From JABDMH01 sp965222645 (GTDB lineage Bacteria; Bacteroidota; Bacteroidia; Chitinophagales; Saprospiraceae), in the NCBI GenBank assembly GCA_965222645.1, contig OZ244968.1, forward strand, positions 3,224,001 through 3,288,000: 64,000 nt of DNA. The letters are read 5' to 3'. Position numbers and translations under genes: made by a program. Below are positions 1 through 8,114 of this stretch, in pieces. The notes beneath the pieces were generated by a model. That model searched no databases, was not told where the DNA came from, and worked only from the letters and a program-made list of their open reading frames with translations. The number at the start of each line of letters is the position of its first letter. Within the stretch, counting starts at the first letter, position 1.

Positions 1-669
1 TCCGTGAATATTTTCAATTTTTACCGATGCATCTGATTGAATGTATTTTCTACACCGGCTTATAAAAACATCTAAACTTCTGCCCATAAAATAATCATCT
101 TCACCCCAAATTTGTTGTAATATATCACTTCGCTTACAAACTTGATTTTTATTTTTCACTAAATATTCCAATAACGCAACTTCTCTAAGTGTGAGAAGCT
201 TTTTCTTATTTGGTGATTGTAATATCAGATTATTTGGATCAAATACAAAATGACCAAAACGGAGTGGGTGATCACTTGGATTTGTTCCGATTCTCCTCCT
301 TTTTACAAAGACATTTATCCTCAATAATAATTCTTCTATGCTAAAGGGCTTGGAAATATAGTCATCCGCACCCAACTTAAATCCCCTCAATCGATCTTCT
401 TTCATAGATCTGGCAGTCAAAAAAAGTATGGGCACACTTGCATTATTATCTCTAATTTTTTTTGCCAGTGAGAAACCATCCACTCCGGGTAACATCACGT
501 CCAATACAGCAAGGTCAAAATCCAAGTTTGCAATTTGTTTCTCGGCTTCCTCGCCATTGATAAAATGGGTAACCTTATAGCCATGTTGTTCAAGATTGTC
601 ACGGGTGACGAAACCCAAAGTCTCATCATCTTCCACAAAAAGGATATGTACGCGATCGTTATTATTCAT
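1..669 (-). CDS. OmpR-family response regulator (3' end cut by window edge)
   Basis: Transcriptional response regulator that should be phosphorylated by the histidine kinase encoded just upstream on the same strand. The open frame starts at the ATG at 667-669 and runs off the left edge, so the last residues are missing. The receiver domain (about residues 5-120) shows the acidic pair D14/D15, the phosphoacceptor D57 in LAVLDVMLPG and the conserved lysine in ISKPFS. The C-terminal half is a winged-helix DNA-binding domain with LTLREVALLEYL and the GRSLDVFISRCRKYI recognition-helix region. It lies 5 bp after the kinase stop codon, so the two genes almost certainly share an mRNA. Targets are unknown; repeated TTAAC motifs in the kinase/DUF1573 intergenic region are a candidate site. 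Confidence 0.93.
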   Translation of the reverse strand, partial: MNNNDRVHILFVEDDETLGFVTRDNLEQHGYKVTHFINGEEAEKQIANLDFDLAVLDVMLPGVDGFSLAKKIRDNNASVPILFLTARSMKEDRLRGFKLGADDYISKPFSIEELLLRINVFVKRRRIGTNPSDHPLRFGHFVFDPNNLILQSPNKKKLLTLREVALLEYLVKNKNQVCKRSDILQQIWGEDDYFMGRSLDVFISRCRKYIQSDASVKIENIHG

Positions 670-674
670 TTTTT

Positions 675-1937
675 CTACCGTGGAATATGGATTGAAACTT
701 CTGTCCCCACATCCAGTTTGCTGCGTAAATCCATTTTCCATTGATGCGCTTTTATCACCTGACTCACGTAGTATAAACCAAGACCAAATCCCTTGGTATT
801 ATGCACATCTCCCGTTGGGACTCTGAAGAATTTTTGCTTGAGGCGTTGGGAGTATTTAGCATCGATTCCGATTCCCTTGTCAGCAATCCTAATTATTTGC
901 TCATCATTTCTTTTTTCCAATGAGATCGTGACATCGGCCCTTTCTTTTTTATATTTAAGAGCATTATCGATCAGATTATATAATATATTGGACAAGTGAT
1001 GCCGGTCGGCTTCCACTATAAATGTTCCCTGATTTGGGATGACACGCAGCACAGCGTTTTCCTTCTCCGTTCTACTTTTCATCTGCTCCATGATGTCTGT
1101 TACCAGTGAGAAGAGGTTCACTTTTTCTATCTGCAATTGCATCTTAGCCTTTTCTCTACCAGCGATACGCAAAACCCTTTCCACCTGCTCGCTCAATCTG
1201 GAGGATTGCTGATTTATTATTCCGGCATACCTTAAAAGTCTCGGATACTTTGCAACGTTCGGGTCTGTCAAAAATACCTCACTGCTTACCTTAATACTGG
1301 ACAAAGGAGTCTTAAATTCGTGAGTCATGTTATTTATAAAATCGCGCTGGAGTTCTGAAAGTTTTTTTTGTTTCCTGATTTCAAATGTAGCGTAGACAAA
1401 AAATATCACTGCAAGAAATAAAATCCCAGTGAAAAGAATTGGAAACCATTCATTGCGGAGGATATACCCGCGACGATCCGGAAATCTCACACCGAAATAG
1501 TACACGTATCCATCAGCTGCAGGTAATTCATCAGAAGTCAACATTTGCGCCTCCTGGGTACTGCTGATATAATTGCCATAAACCATTTTGTCAGTATCGC
1601 AATCGTAAATTCCATATTCAAAATCCGTATTAAGACCCACTGTTTCGATTTCCTTTTGAAGGTAATATTCGAGACTGCTCGCATCGATCGCATCCCTAAT
1701 ATTTACGATGTAATAATCTTGCGAGATTTGATTGATAAGGTCATAAGATGGCAATTGCACTTTTTGTAATTCCGAAATCTCTTCGGCAACATTTCGGAGG
1801 GCTATGTGCACTTTGTCTTCAAAGGCCCGCGTACTGTGATTGTATGCATTTTTGAGCCAATACCACTGAACAAAAGAAATGCATATGATGGCCATTGCTG
1901 CAGATACCACAACTTTCCAAATCGATGTATTGCTCAT
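675..1937 (-). CDS. Sensor histidine kinase
   Basis: Membrane sensor kinase of 420 residues. One helix lies near residues 8-28, followed by a periplasmic sensor region of about 135 residues of no recognised type, and a second helix at about 165-185. The HisKA domain carries the phospho-acceptor His206 in NNMTHEFKTPL. The ATPase domain has the N box (NILYNLIDNALKY), G1 (IADKGIGI), the F box (FFRVPTG) and G2 (GFGLGLYYV), all intact. It is the first gene of the pair, with the response regulator 5 bp downstream. The signal sensed cannot be read from the sequence. A TAATTTTG promoter element lies about 18 bp before the start. Confidence 0.95.
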   Translation of the reverse strand: MSNTSIWKVVVSAAMAIICISFVQWYWLKNAYNHSTRAFEDKVHIALRNVAEEISELQKVQLPSYDLINQISQDYYIVNIRDAIDASSLEYYLQKEIETVGLNTDFEYGIYDCDTDKMVYGNYISSTQEAQMLTSDELPAADGYVYYFGVRFPDRRGYILRNEWFPILFTGILFLAVIFFVYATFEIRKQKKLSELQRDFINNMTHEFKTPLSSIKVSSEVFLTDPNVAKYPRLLRYAGIINQQSSRLSEQVERVLRIAGREKAKMQLQIEKVNLFSLVTDIMEQMKSRTEKENAVLRVIPNQGTFIVEADRHHLSNILYNLIDNALKYKKERADVTISLEKRNDEQIIRIADKGIGIDAKYSQRLKQKFFRVPTGDVHNTKGFGLGLYYVSQVIKAHQWKMDLRSKLDVGTEVSIHIPR

Positions 1938-1954
1938 TTCGTAAGATCTCCCAC

Positions 1955-1962
1955 CAAAATTA
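1955..1962 (-). promoter_or_regulatory. Candidate -7 element of the kinase/regulator operon
   Basis: TAATTTTG on the minus strand matches the Bacteroidota -7 consensus TAnnTTTG, 18 bp before the kinase ATG. No clear TTG is visible at the -33 distance. Confidence 0.45.
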
Positions 1963-1988
1963 CTCCAGAAAAAGCCTGAAGCGACGTG

Positions 1989-2026
1989 GTTAACAACTCG
2001 TTAACAAACGTTTGAAACCCATTAAC
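1989..2026. promoter_or_regulatory. Three phased TTAAC repeats, candidate regulator site
   Basis: Three TTAAC motifs begin at 1990, 2001 and 2022, so they are 11 and 21 bp apart, about one and two helical turns. The first two are in the longer context GTTAAC. They lie between the divergent -7 elements of the kinase operon and the DUF1573 gene. OmpR-family regulators commonly bind direct repeats spaced about 11 bp apart, so autoregulation by the adjacent regulator is an inference. Confidence 0.35.
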
Positions 2027-2048
2027 CCTATCACACTCCCGATGCCCA

Positions 2049-2056
2049 TATGTTTG
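2049..2056 (+). promoter_or_regulatory. Candidate -7 element of the DUF1573 gene
   Basis: TATGTTTG fits TAnnTTTG and lies 34 bp before the ATG of the DUF1573 gene, leaving room for a short leader. No TTG is found at the ideal -33 position. Confidence 0.5.
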
Positions 2057-2090
2057 CACTCAACATTATTTAACAAAAAAAATCTTTATT

Positions 2091-2477
2091 ATGAAAACGC
2101 TGAATTTTAAAGTCTTGTACCCGTTTCTTACCATAGCCTTCTTATCACTGGCGGCATTTGCAATAGCGCCGGATTTTCATTTCGAAAAATCTGAACACGA
2201 TTTTGGGACTATTGCACAAGGTATCCCACAAAAGGCCAAATTTACCCTGATCAATGATGGAGATGAATCACTCATCATCACAAAGGTGAAAGGCTCATGC
2301 GGCTGTACCGCCACCAATTACTCTAAAGAACCCATCGCTCCGGGAGGTAGGGGAACGGTGGAGGCCACATACAATGCCAAAGCTCATGGACCTTTCAAAA
2401 AAACCGTCTCTGTATACACTAATGCGCAGGATGAGCCATTTACCCTGACCATAAAGGGTATTGTCACAGCGCCATAG
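2091..2477 (+). CDS. DUF1573 secreted protein
   Basis: A 128-residue exported protein. A hydrophobic signal segment occupies residues 8-25. The rest is one DUF1573 domain, an immunoglobulin-like fold common in Bacteroidota. It shows the family pattern of HDFGTIAQG, the Cys-containing KGSCGCTATNY loop and IAPGGRGTVEATYN. The family has no established biochemical role; it is usually envelope-located. It is transcribed divergently from the two-component operon, with the phased TTAAC repeats between them, and is followed by a good terminator, so it is probably monocistronic. Confidence 0.88.
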   Translation: MKTLNFKVLYPFLTIAFLSLAAFAIAPDFHFEKSEHDFGTIAQGIPQKAKFTLINDGDESLIITKVKGSCGCTATNYSKEPIAPGGRGTVEATYNAKAHGPFKKTVSVYTNAQDEPFTLTIKGIVTAP

Positions 2478-2500
2478 TCGTATTTGTCCAAATCAAACGG

Positions 2501-2535
2501 CCCTTACCACATAGCGTGGTAGGGGTTTTTCTTTT
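2501..2535 (+). terminator. Rho-independent terminator after DUF1573
   Basis: A 10-bp stem (CCCTTACCAC at 2501-2510 with GTGGTAGGGG at 2516-2525, one G-U pair) and a 5-nt loop, followed by a T-rich run. Confidence 0.8.
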
Positions 2536-2546
2536 GTGATAAGCAT

Positions 2547-2554
2547 TATCTTTG
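2547..2554 (+). promoter_or_regulatory. -7 element abutting the DUF4271 start
   Basis: TATCTTTG matches TAnnTTTG exactly and ends 6 nt before the ATG at 2561. If used, transcription would begin at or next to the start codon, giving a leaderless or nearly leaderless mRNA. It sits directly after the upstream terminator. Confidence 0.45.
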
Positions 2555-2560
2555 CCGGGC

Positions 2561-3643
2561 ATGAGGACTCAAGGTAGAGGCATTTATTCCTTCGAAAGGC
2601 GTCAGTTTCCATTGTGGAACACAGTGACGATAATCTTGTTTTTTTTACTGCCAACCTCCGTCTTTGGCCAACAAAATCCTTTCGAAGTAAAAAACAGAAT
2701 CCCTCGTAAGACACCAGCAAAAGTAGACAGTTTGCCCGATCTGAGGGCCCGAATAGACTCGATAGAAACCTCTGGCAGCATCCCGGCAAATGATACAGGT
2801 GTCTTGATCGATACAGCCGCACTGACACCTCTTCAAGATACCACTGGCATCGAGGAATCCTCCATACCCCTTGACGATGCCACCCGGAGGGATACAGAGA
2901 CTCTTGAAGACAAAAAGGGGGGGGAGGAAGGAGTATTGGGTGATGGAATTCGAGAGCGGTTAGACAGTATTGAGCTCGAAGAGCCGATCAAAATGACCAA
3001 TCATACCCTTGTGCTTTCGATCTGCATTCTAGCACTGCTTTTGCTCGCCTCATTACTTGCTGTAAACCGCGACTTGGTAAGAAAATCGTACCGGGCCATT
3101 GCCAATGACAATTACCTGCGTTTTCTCTACCGGGAGTACAAATCGATGCCATGGCTTTATTGGCTCTTCTATCTGCATTTTGCAATCAACGCCGGGCTAT
3201 TTTTGTATCTGGTCATACATCATTTTGGATGGTATTCCAAGGGGTCAGTGATTGTAATGCTGGTCTGCATTTCAGCGGTTTCTCTGGTTTATTTTGTGAA
3301 GCACCTGGTCCTTTGGGTGATGTCTGCCACATTCCCCATTGAGAAAGAATCCAGCCTGTACGGCTTTGTAACCCAGCTGGTCAATATCCTCCTCGGCATC
3401 TCATTAGTTCCCCTTAATTTGCTGATCGCTTTTGGCCCAAATACGTTGGCTGGAGTGGCAATCTGGGTCGCAATTGTCGTGATTATTTTGCTGTATTTGT
3501 TCCGCCAACTAAAGGGATTGTTTATCTCCGGGCGGTTGTTGCACTCCCATCTATTTCATTTTTTTCTCTATCTTTGCACGGCTGAAATAGCACCCCTACT
3601 TATCATAGGGAAAATGGCCTGGGGTAATTTTGGGATTCATTGA
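2561..3643 (+). CDS. DUF4271 integral membrane protein
   Basis: The ATG at 2561 is preferred to an in-frame TTG at 2552, giving 360 residues. The N-terminus is signal-like (hydrophobic TVTIILFFLLPTSVFG, then QQNP), followed by a polar acidic stretch of about 110 residues. The C-terminal half is a multi-helix DUF4271 membrane domain, with about six predicted helices and the charged motif IEKESSLYGF. DUF4271 genes often lie next to hemD in Bacteroidota, as here: the HemD ATG is 22 bp downstream. No molecular function is established. Confidence 0.85.
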   Translation: MRTQGRGIYSFERRQFPLWNTVTIILFFLLPTSVFGQQNPFEVKNRIPRKTPAKVDSLPDLRARIDSIETSGSIPANDTGVLIDTAALTPLQDTTGIEESSIPLDDATRRDTETLEDKKGGEEGVLGDGIRERLDSIELEEPIKMTNHTLVLSICILALLLLASLLAVNRDLVRKSYRAIANDNYLRFLYREYKSMPWLYWLFYLHFAINAGLFLYLVIHHFGWYSKGSVIVMLVCISAVSLVYFVKHLVLWVMSATFPIEKESSLYGFVTQLVNILLGISLVPLNLLIAFGPNTLAGVAIWVAIVVIILLYLFRQLKGLFISGRLLHSHLFHFFLYLCTAEIAPLLIIGKMAWGNFGIH

Positions 3644-3665
3644 TTTTTCATTCAAAACCAATGGA

Positions 3666-4439
3666 ATGGCGTCATCTAAGGCAGAAGTAAAGAAACTAAA
3701 GAAGGTCAAAACGATACTGGTCTCACAGCCTAAACCCGAGCGATCTCCGTACTATAATCTCGAGCGGAAGTACGGTGTGAAGATCGATTTCAGACCATTC
3801 ATTCACGTAGAAGGAGTTACCGAAAAAGAGTTTAGAAAGACACGTATTCGTCCCGATGAATACACAATTGTCATTTTTACCTCGAGGAATGGTATTGAGC
3901 ACTATTTCAGGATGTGTGAAGAGATGCGGATCAAAGTATCTCCAAATATGAAATACTATTGTACTTCAGAAACAGTGGCTCATTATCTACAGAAATTTAT
4001 CATCTATCGCAAGCGAAAGGTGTTTGTCGGCAAGCGAAGTATCCGGGATCTAAACAATTACTTTGCAAAGCATAAAAACGAAAAATTTCTTTTGCCTTGC
4101 TCAAATCTTGGCAGTAAACCCGTAGTGGAATTTCTGGAAGAATTAGGTGTGGATTACAAGGAAGCCATGATGTATCGCACCGTCAGTAGCGATCTTTCTG
4201 ATCTCCGTGATATCACCTATGATGTACTAGTCTTCTTCAGTCCTCTGGGTATACAATCTCTCTACGAAAACTTTCCTGATTTTAAGCAGAATGAGACAAG
4301 GATTGCAGTCTACGGAAACAGCACAAGTGCTGCTGTCATCGAACGCGGGTTGAATATCGATATTTTGGCCCCGGCTCCCAAGGTTCCATCCATGACAATG
4401 GCTCTGGAACACTATGTAAAAGAAGCCAACAAGAAATAA
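3666..4439 (+). CDS. hemD: Uroporphyrinogen-III synthase
   Basis: Catalyses cyclisation of hydroxymethylbilane to uroporphyrinogen III in haem and corrin synthesis. The frame is open from 3630, but the ATG at 3666 avoids overlap with the upstream gene and gives 257 residues of the usual length. Family features are VKTILVSQPKPE at the N-terminus, IVIFTSRNGIEHYF, a central LLPCSNLG strand, and VFFSPLGIQSL with AVYGNSTSAA near the C-terminus. HemD sequences are poorly conserved, so the call rests on overall pattern and the DUF4271 neighbour. It is probably co-transcribed with DUF4271. Confidence 0.85.
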   Translation: MASSKAEVKKLKKVKTILVSQPKPERSPYYNLERKYGVKIDFRPFIHVEGVTEKEFRKTRIRPDEYTIVIFTSRNGIEHYFRMCEEMRIKVSPNMKYYCTSETVAHYLQKFIIYRKRKVFVGKRSIRDLNNYFAKHKNEKFLLPCSNLGSKPVVEFLEELGVDYKEAMMYRTVSSDLSDLRDITYDVLVFFSPLGIQSLYENFPDFKQNETRIAVYGNSTSAAVIERGLNIDILAPAPKVPSMTMALEHYVKEANKK

Positions 4440-4515
4440 GATCAGCTCATTCCAAGGTTTTATCTCATCACTTCAAGAGCGGCTACTCCAACCCCTTCCC
4501 GGCGTACACGCTCAG

Positions 4516-5103
4516 ATGAAAATGGCTGTCTATCAGAAGCGACTCTTCGGAGAAATCCCAAGCAATGCCATTCCCGCGGCTGTATTGCTGTTGCTTCATC
4601 CCATCCCAGGGCACCAAAACAGGTTGGAGATCATGTTGATCAGAAGGAGTAGTCACAAAAGTGACCGGCACAGCGGTCAGATCTCCCTGCCCGGTGGTCG
4701 TTTCGAGGAGCTGGATTTGGATCTGGAAGACTGCGCCTTGCGTGAAGCCGAAGAGGAAATCGGAATAGATCGCAACGTTGTAAAGGTATTAGGTGCACTT
4801 ACTGATCTCTACATTCCCATTAGCAATTTCTCAGTCACCCCAATTGTCTCGTGCACCGAAGAGGCCAGGAGTTTTAGTATGCAAACTGATGAAGTTGACG
4901 AAATACTGTCGATACCTCTTACTATATTGCTCGATCCCGATGTGATCAAATACAAACCGATGACCATTCAAAACGGAATGAGGATACCAAAAGTGCCCTA
5001 TTATGATCTGAATGGTCAGGTCTTATGGGGTGCCACAGCAATGATCCTGAGCGAGTTTGCCGAGCTCATGCGGGAGCTTCGTTATCCTGATCTCCAGTTT
5101 TGA
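4516..5103 (+). CDS. NudL-type Nudix hydrolase, probable CoA diphosphatase
   Basis: Predicted to hydrolyse coenzyme A or related nucleotide diphosphates. The Nudix box is complete: GGRFEELDLDLEDC followed by ALREAEEEIGI. It is preceded by HSGQISLPGG, typical of the NudL/NUDT7 group. The ATG at 4516 gives 195 residues. However, the same frame is open back to 4420, and codons from 4462 read ISSLQERLLQPLPGVHAQ. This resembles the usual NudL N-terminus, yet contains no ATG, GTG or TTG. Translation therefore either starts at a rare codon such as ATC at 4441 or 4462, or the N-terminus was lost. The 3' end overlaps the convergent CNNM gene by 38 bp. Confidence 0.85.
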   Translation: MKMAVYQKRLFGEIPSNAIPAAVLLLLHPIPGHQNRLEIMLIRRSSHKSDRHSGQISLPGGRFEELDLDLEDCALREAEEEIGIDRNVVKVLGALTDLYIPISNFSVTPIVSCTEEARSFSMQTDEVDEILSIPLTILLDPDVIKYKPMTIQNGMRIPKVPYYDLNGQVLWGATAMILSEFAELMRELRYPDLQF

Positions 5104-6337
5104 CTACTCGCACTGTTTCCACCCGGGTACTGCCTACCTTAACTAGTGAAAACTGATAACCATTGAGATCCAGCACTGACCCCTCCGGCGGAATCTGCTC
5201 TGTAGTCATGACCAGAAATCCCGATAGCGTGTTGTATTCCCCTTCGGGAATATCAAGCTCCTCGTATTTTTCATTTAGATAGTTTATTTCCAGTCTCCCG
5301 GAAAATAGCCACTCACGGTCAGAAATCTGCTCTTCGATATGATCTTCCTGATCGTGCTCATCCTCAATCTCACCAAAAATCTCCTCAAGGATATCCTCGA
5401 GTGTGATTACTCCCGCAGTCCCACCAAATTCGTCGACTACACAGGCGATGTTTTTCTCAGATTTCACCATTTGATTCATAACATCCTGTACGTTCATGGC
5501 TTCTGGTACAAAGGGTATGTCCAGGATGACCGATTTGAGACGTTTGGGCTGTTCCAGCATTTGTTGGTGATGGATGTATCCCGTCACATTGTCAACATCA
5601 CCCTTGTAAGTGAGAATACGGCTCAGCTTGCTTTGATCAAACACCTGGATTAACTCCTCCATCTTTGCTGCCTCATCTATGGCAATAATCTCATTGCGCG
5701 GCACCATGCAATCCCGCACTTTGTTGTATTTGAGCCTCAATGCGTTTTTAAAAATGTCGGTGTCAATTTCATAATCATCTTCCCCCTCAAAACTATCCTG
5801 GATGAAATGCTCCAGATCTACCCTCGTAAACGTCTGCTCATCTTTTTCGTGATCTGATCTTATGAATACTTTCAAGATCAGGGAAGAAAGCTGGGTCATC
5901 ATCCAGGTGGGAATCGACAGTAATACTTTAAAAAAGTGCAGTGGCAATGCGAGCATGCTAATCATTTTATTGGCATACACCCGAAAGAGTGTCTTGGGCA
6001 AGAATTCACCAAAAATGAGCACAACCAGAGTGATAATAAGGGTGTTTAAAAGGAGCAAAACAACACCCTCGCCAAAGAATGGTACAATAAAGGGTTTGAG
6101 AAACTCTGTCATCAGCGTGGTAAAGATCACGAGTGCAATATTGTTGCCTACAAGCATGGTACCCAGGAAGTCCCGGGGCTTGTCGTAAAATCTGCTCAAG
6201 ATCCTACCCCGCATATGTCCTTGCTCCTTGAGGAGCTCGATTCTGATCTTATTAGCCGATATATAAGCGATTTCAGATCCCGAAAAGAAAGCCGATAACA
6301 GGAGAAAAATGACAATAAAGACCAGTAACGTACCCAT
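5066..6337 (-). CDS. CNNM/CBS-domain membrane protein (HlyC/CorC family)
   Basis: A 423-residue inner-membrane protein. It has a CNNM (DUF21) domain with four helices (residues 1-190, starting with FLLLSAFFSGSEIAYIS), a CBS pair (about 205-325, MVPRNEIIAIDE and DEFGGTAGVITLEDILEEI) and a C-terminal CorC/HlyC domain (about 340-415, including GEYNTLSGFLV). Relatives are implicated in Mg2+/Co2+ homeostasis; the name haemolysin is historical. GldE is a related gliding protein, but there is no gldD neighbour, so that name is not used. In many Bacteroidota this gene follows lptC; here a DUF2807 gene lies between them. The last 38 bp overlap the convergent Nudix gene. Confidence 0.9.
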   Translation of the reverse strand: MGTLLVFIVIFLLLSAFFSGSEIAYISANKIRIELLKEQGHMRGRILSRFYDKPRDFLGTMLVGNNIALVIFTTLMTEFLKPFIVPFFGEGVVLLLLNTLIITLVVLIFGEFLPKTLFRVYANKMISMLALPLHFFKVLLSIPTWMMTQLSSLILKVFIRSDHEKDEQTFTRVDLEHFIQDSFEGEDDYEIDTDIFKNALRLKYNKVRDCMVPRNEIIAIDEAAKMEELIQVFDQSKLSRILTYKGDVDNVTGYIHHQQMLEQPKRLKSVILDIPFVPEAMNVQDVMNQMVKSEKNIACVVDEFGGTAGVITLEDILEEIFGEIEDEHDQEDHIEEQISDREWLFSGRLEINYLNEKYEELDIPEGEYNTLSGFLVMTTEQIPPEGSVLDLNGYQFSLVKVGSTRVETVRVVKTGDQDNEAPA

Positions 6338-6356
6338 TGAGAGAATTGTACCCGTG

Positions 6357-6364
6357 CAAATTTA
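6357..6364 (-). promoter_or_regulatory. Candidate -7 element of the CNNM gene
   Basis: TAAATTTG on the minus strand, 20 bp before the ATG at 6337, fits TAnnTTTG. It suggests that the CNNM gene has its own promoter despite same-strand genes upstream. Confidence 0.45.
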
Positions 6365-6570
6365 CGATTCTCCGGGGTAGCAGAGGACAGAAGATAAATT
6401 TCTGGCTAGGCGCTGACTGCTTCCTCGCCACCGATTTTGTAAGTGATTTCGATGGAAATGAGTTTCAACTGGGTCTGAATTCGGAAATCAGATTCAATGC
6501 ATTGTAATAAAAGCCGGATTGTTTCACGGAAGGATGGGATCTTTAAAAATACATCACTGCTGACCCACAC

Positions 6571-7296
6571 TCATAGTGCTCTGACCCGGCCGCTGCCACT
6601 GACCTTTGAGTTTACTCTAATGTCATCACCCTGGTATTTTACTCCACCACTCCCGCTGACTGATGCTGTCAGTGACGTACCCACGTTGACCCTCGCACCA
6701 CCGGATCCGCTTACTGATATGTCACAGTGATCCGCTGCCAGATCAAGTGCTTGCAGGCGACCTGAACCGGAGATACTTCCGACTAACTCTCTCGTAGTGC
6801 CCTCCAGATGCAATCCGCCTGAGCCACTTATTTTGCCTTTGATCTTCTCTGCATCAAGATGAAAATTGATACCACCCGATCCCGAGATACGGAGCTCCAT
6901 TTCTCCTAAATCTGTAAACTGATCTACGGACTCAATCTGCCCACTTCCACTCGATGAAATAAATTCCAGATGCGGCACTGTTATGTGTATTTCTACTCTT
7001 GCTGCCCGGTGCACCATCCGGTCATACTTGATTTTAAGTACTCCATGATCCACATCCATGCGTAAGTTATCCAGAATATTAGCCTGGCCGTGAAGTACTA
7101 CGCTTTGGGAGTTTCCCTGGGTGAGATAGACATTTGCTGAAAAACCATTTGCGATGCCTGAAAATGAATCAAATTCTACTTCTCTTACAATGCTAGGGCC
7201 TTCTCCCCTGATCGTCTTCTTCCAAAAGCGTTGTGCTTGTGAAGTCTGTAGGACAAAGCTGCACAAGAGTAAGGTGAAAATCAGATGCTTTATCAT
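6571..7296 (-). CDS. DUF2807 (head GIN domain) secreted protein
   Basis: A 241-residue exported protein. The signal peptide occupies about residues 1-21 (LIFTLLLCSFVLQTSQAQ). The rest is a DUF2807 beta-solenoid with its regular GSGG/GSGS turns (SSSGSGQIES, RISGSGGINF, KISGSGGLHL, VSGSGGARV, SGSGRVRAL). The family is often labelled putative autotransporter adhesin, but no function is proven. It is inserted between lptC and the CNNM gene, with 242 bp upstream. After the TGA the frame stays open for 54 more codons (6406-6570) with a protein-like composition; whether this means anything is unclear. Confidence 0.87.
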   Translation of the reverse strand: MIKHLIFTLLLCSFVLQTSQAQRFWKKTIRGEGPSIVREVEFDSFSGIANGFSANVYLTQGNSQSVVLHGQANILDNLRMDVDHGVLKIKYDRMVHRAARVEIHITVPHLEFISSSGSGQIESVDQFTDLGEMELRISGSGGINFHLDAEKIKGKISGSGGLHLEGTTRELVGSISGSGRLQALDLAADHCDISVSGSGGARVNVGTSLTASVSGSGGVKYQGDDIRVNSKVSGSGRVRAL

Positions 7297-7538
7297 TCCC
7301 TGCTGTTTTACATGTAGAGACGCGGAGAATCTTCAAAGGTTGCAAGGTGCTAAAGCTTATGTCACCTAATTGACATCCGAATATATTTTGAATTCATTCA
7401 TTTTATCAGCGCTTTAGTAGTTAAAAAATACCGTAAGTTATTGTCCCCATCTGTCTGAGTTTATTTCCAAGTGACCTTGCTTTAGTGCTGCCAAAAGGGA
7501 AACAAAACAACTCGGGGGTTTTAGCTCCTTGACAATTT

Positions 7539-8114
7539 CTAATTCTTAAATTCCTCTTCCTCCACTTTAATTCTTCCGACGACTTTCTTCAACTCATACT
7601 CAGAAAAATCCTGCTTGGCTTCAAAACCATAGGCAAAAATGATCTCCTCGGGTTTTGTGATCTTGACAAATTTGTCTGTATAAACTTTGGCATTTACTTC
7701 ATCCCAAATCAATTCACTGGTCTCAAGCTTTTCGCCCCTTGTATTTTGTAAGATAACAGGAATCTCCTTAGAGATCGACCTGGCAATCACTTTTTTATCT
7801 CGTGTATAGCGCTCCGCATATTCGGCATCCAGGGTGCTGTTGACCGAGCCGTCCTCCTCAAGGAAATCCACGTGTACCCCTTCGGGAAATTCATCTTTTG
7901 GCTTGATCCCCTCCGTCCACCTGACTAAGGTTTTCCCGGTTACGATTACCCTTACTTTTGCACTATCGCTGTAAAATATCTCAATATCCCGGGCGGTCTC
8001 TACTCCCGGAGGAGTTTTCTCAAAAAGGCGGTTGACTTCTTCTAAATCATTTACACAAGAGGTGGTGCCATAAAGAGCAAAGAGTAGACCTGACCAATAA
8101 AGTATCGCTCTCAT
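7539..8114 (-). CDS. lptC: LptC, LPS export periplasmic protein
   Basis: A component of the Lpt machine that carries lipopolysaccharide from the inner membrane toward the outer membrane. In Bacteroidota it is usually lipid-anchored: here the N-terminus has a hydrophobic segment and the lipobox-like TTSC (Cys20). The LptC domain of about 150 residues shows ETARDIEIFYSDSAKVRV, PEGVHVDF and the GEKLETSELIWDE strand. At 191 residues it is of normal size. Its ATG overlaps the TGA of the upstream surface-protein gene by 4 bp, indicating translational coupling. Confidence 0.88.
   Translation of the reverse strand: MRAILYWSGLLFALYGTTSCVNDLEEVNRLFEKTPPGVETARDIEIFYSDSAKVRVIVTGKTLVRWTEGIKPKDEFPEGVHVDFLEEDGSVNSTLDAEYAERYTRDKKVIARSISKEIPVILQNTRGEKLETSELIWDEVNAKVYTDKFVKITKPEEIIFAYGFEAKQDFSEYELKKVVGRIKVEEEEFKN

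Noticed and set aside
5066..6337. Naming the CNNM/CBS protein GldE (gliding motility).
   Set aside because: The domain layout fits, but the general HlyC/CorC family fits as well and there is no gldD neighbour.
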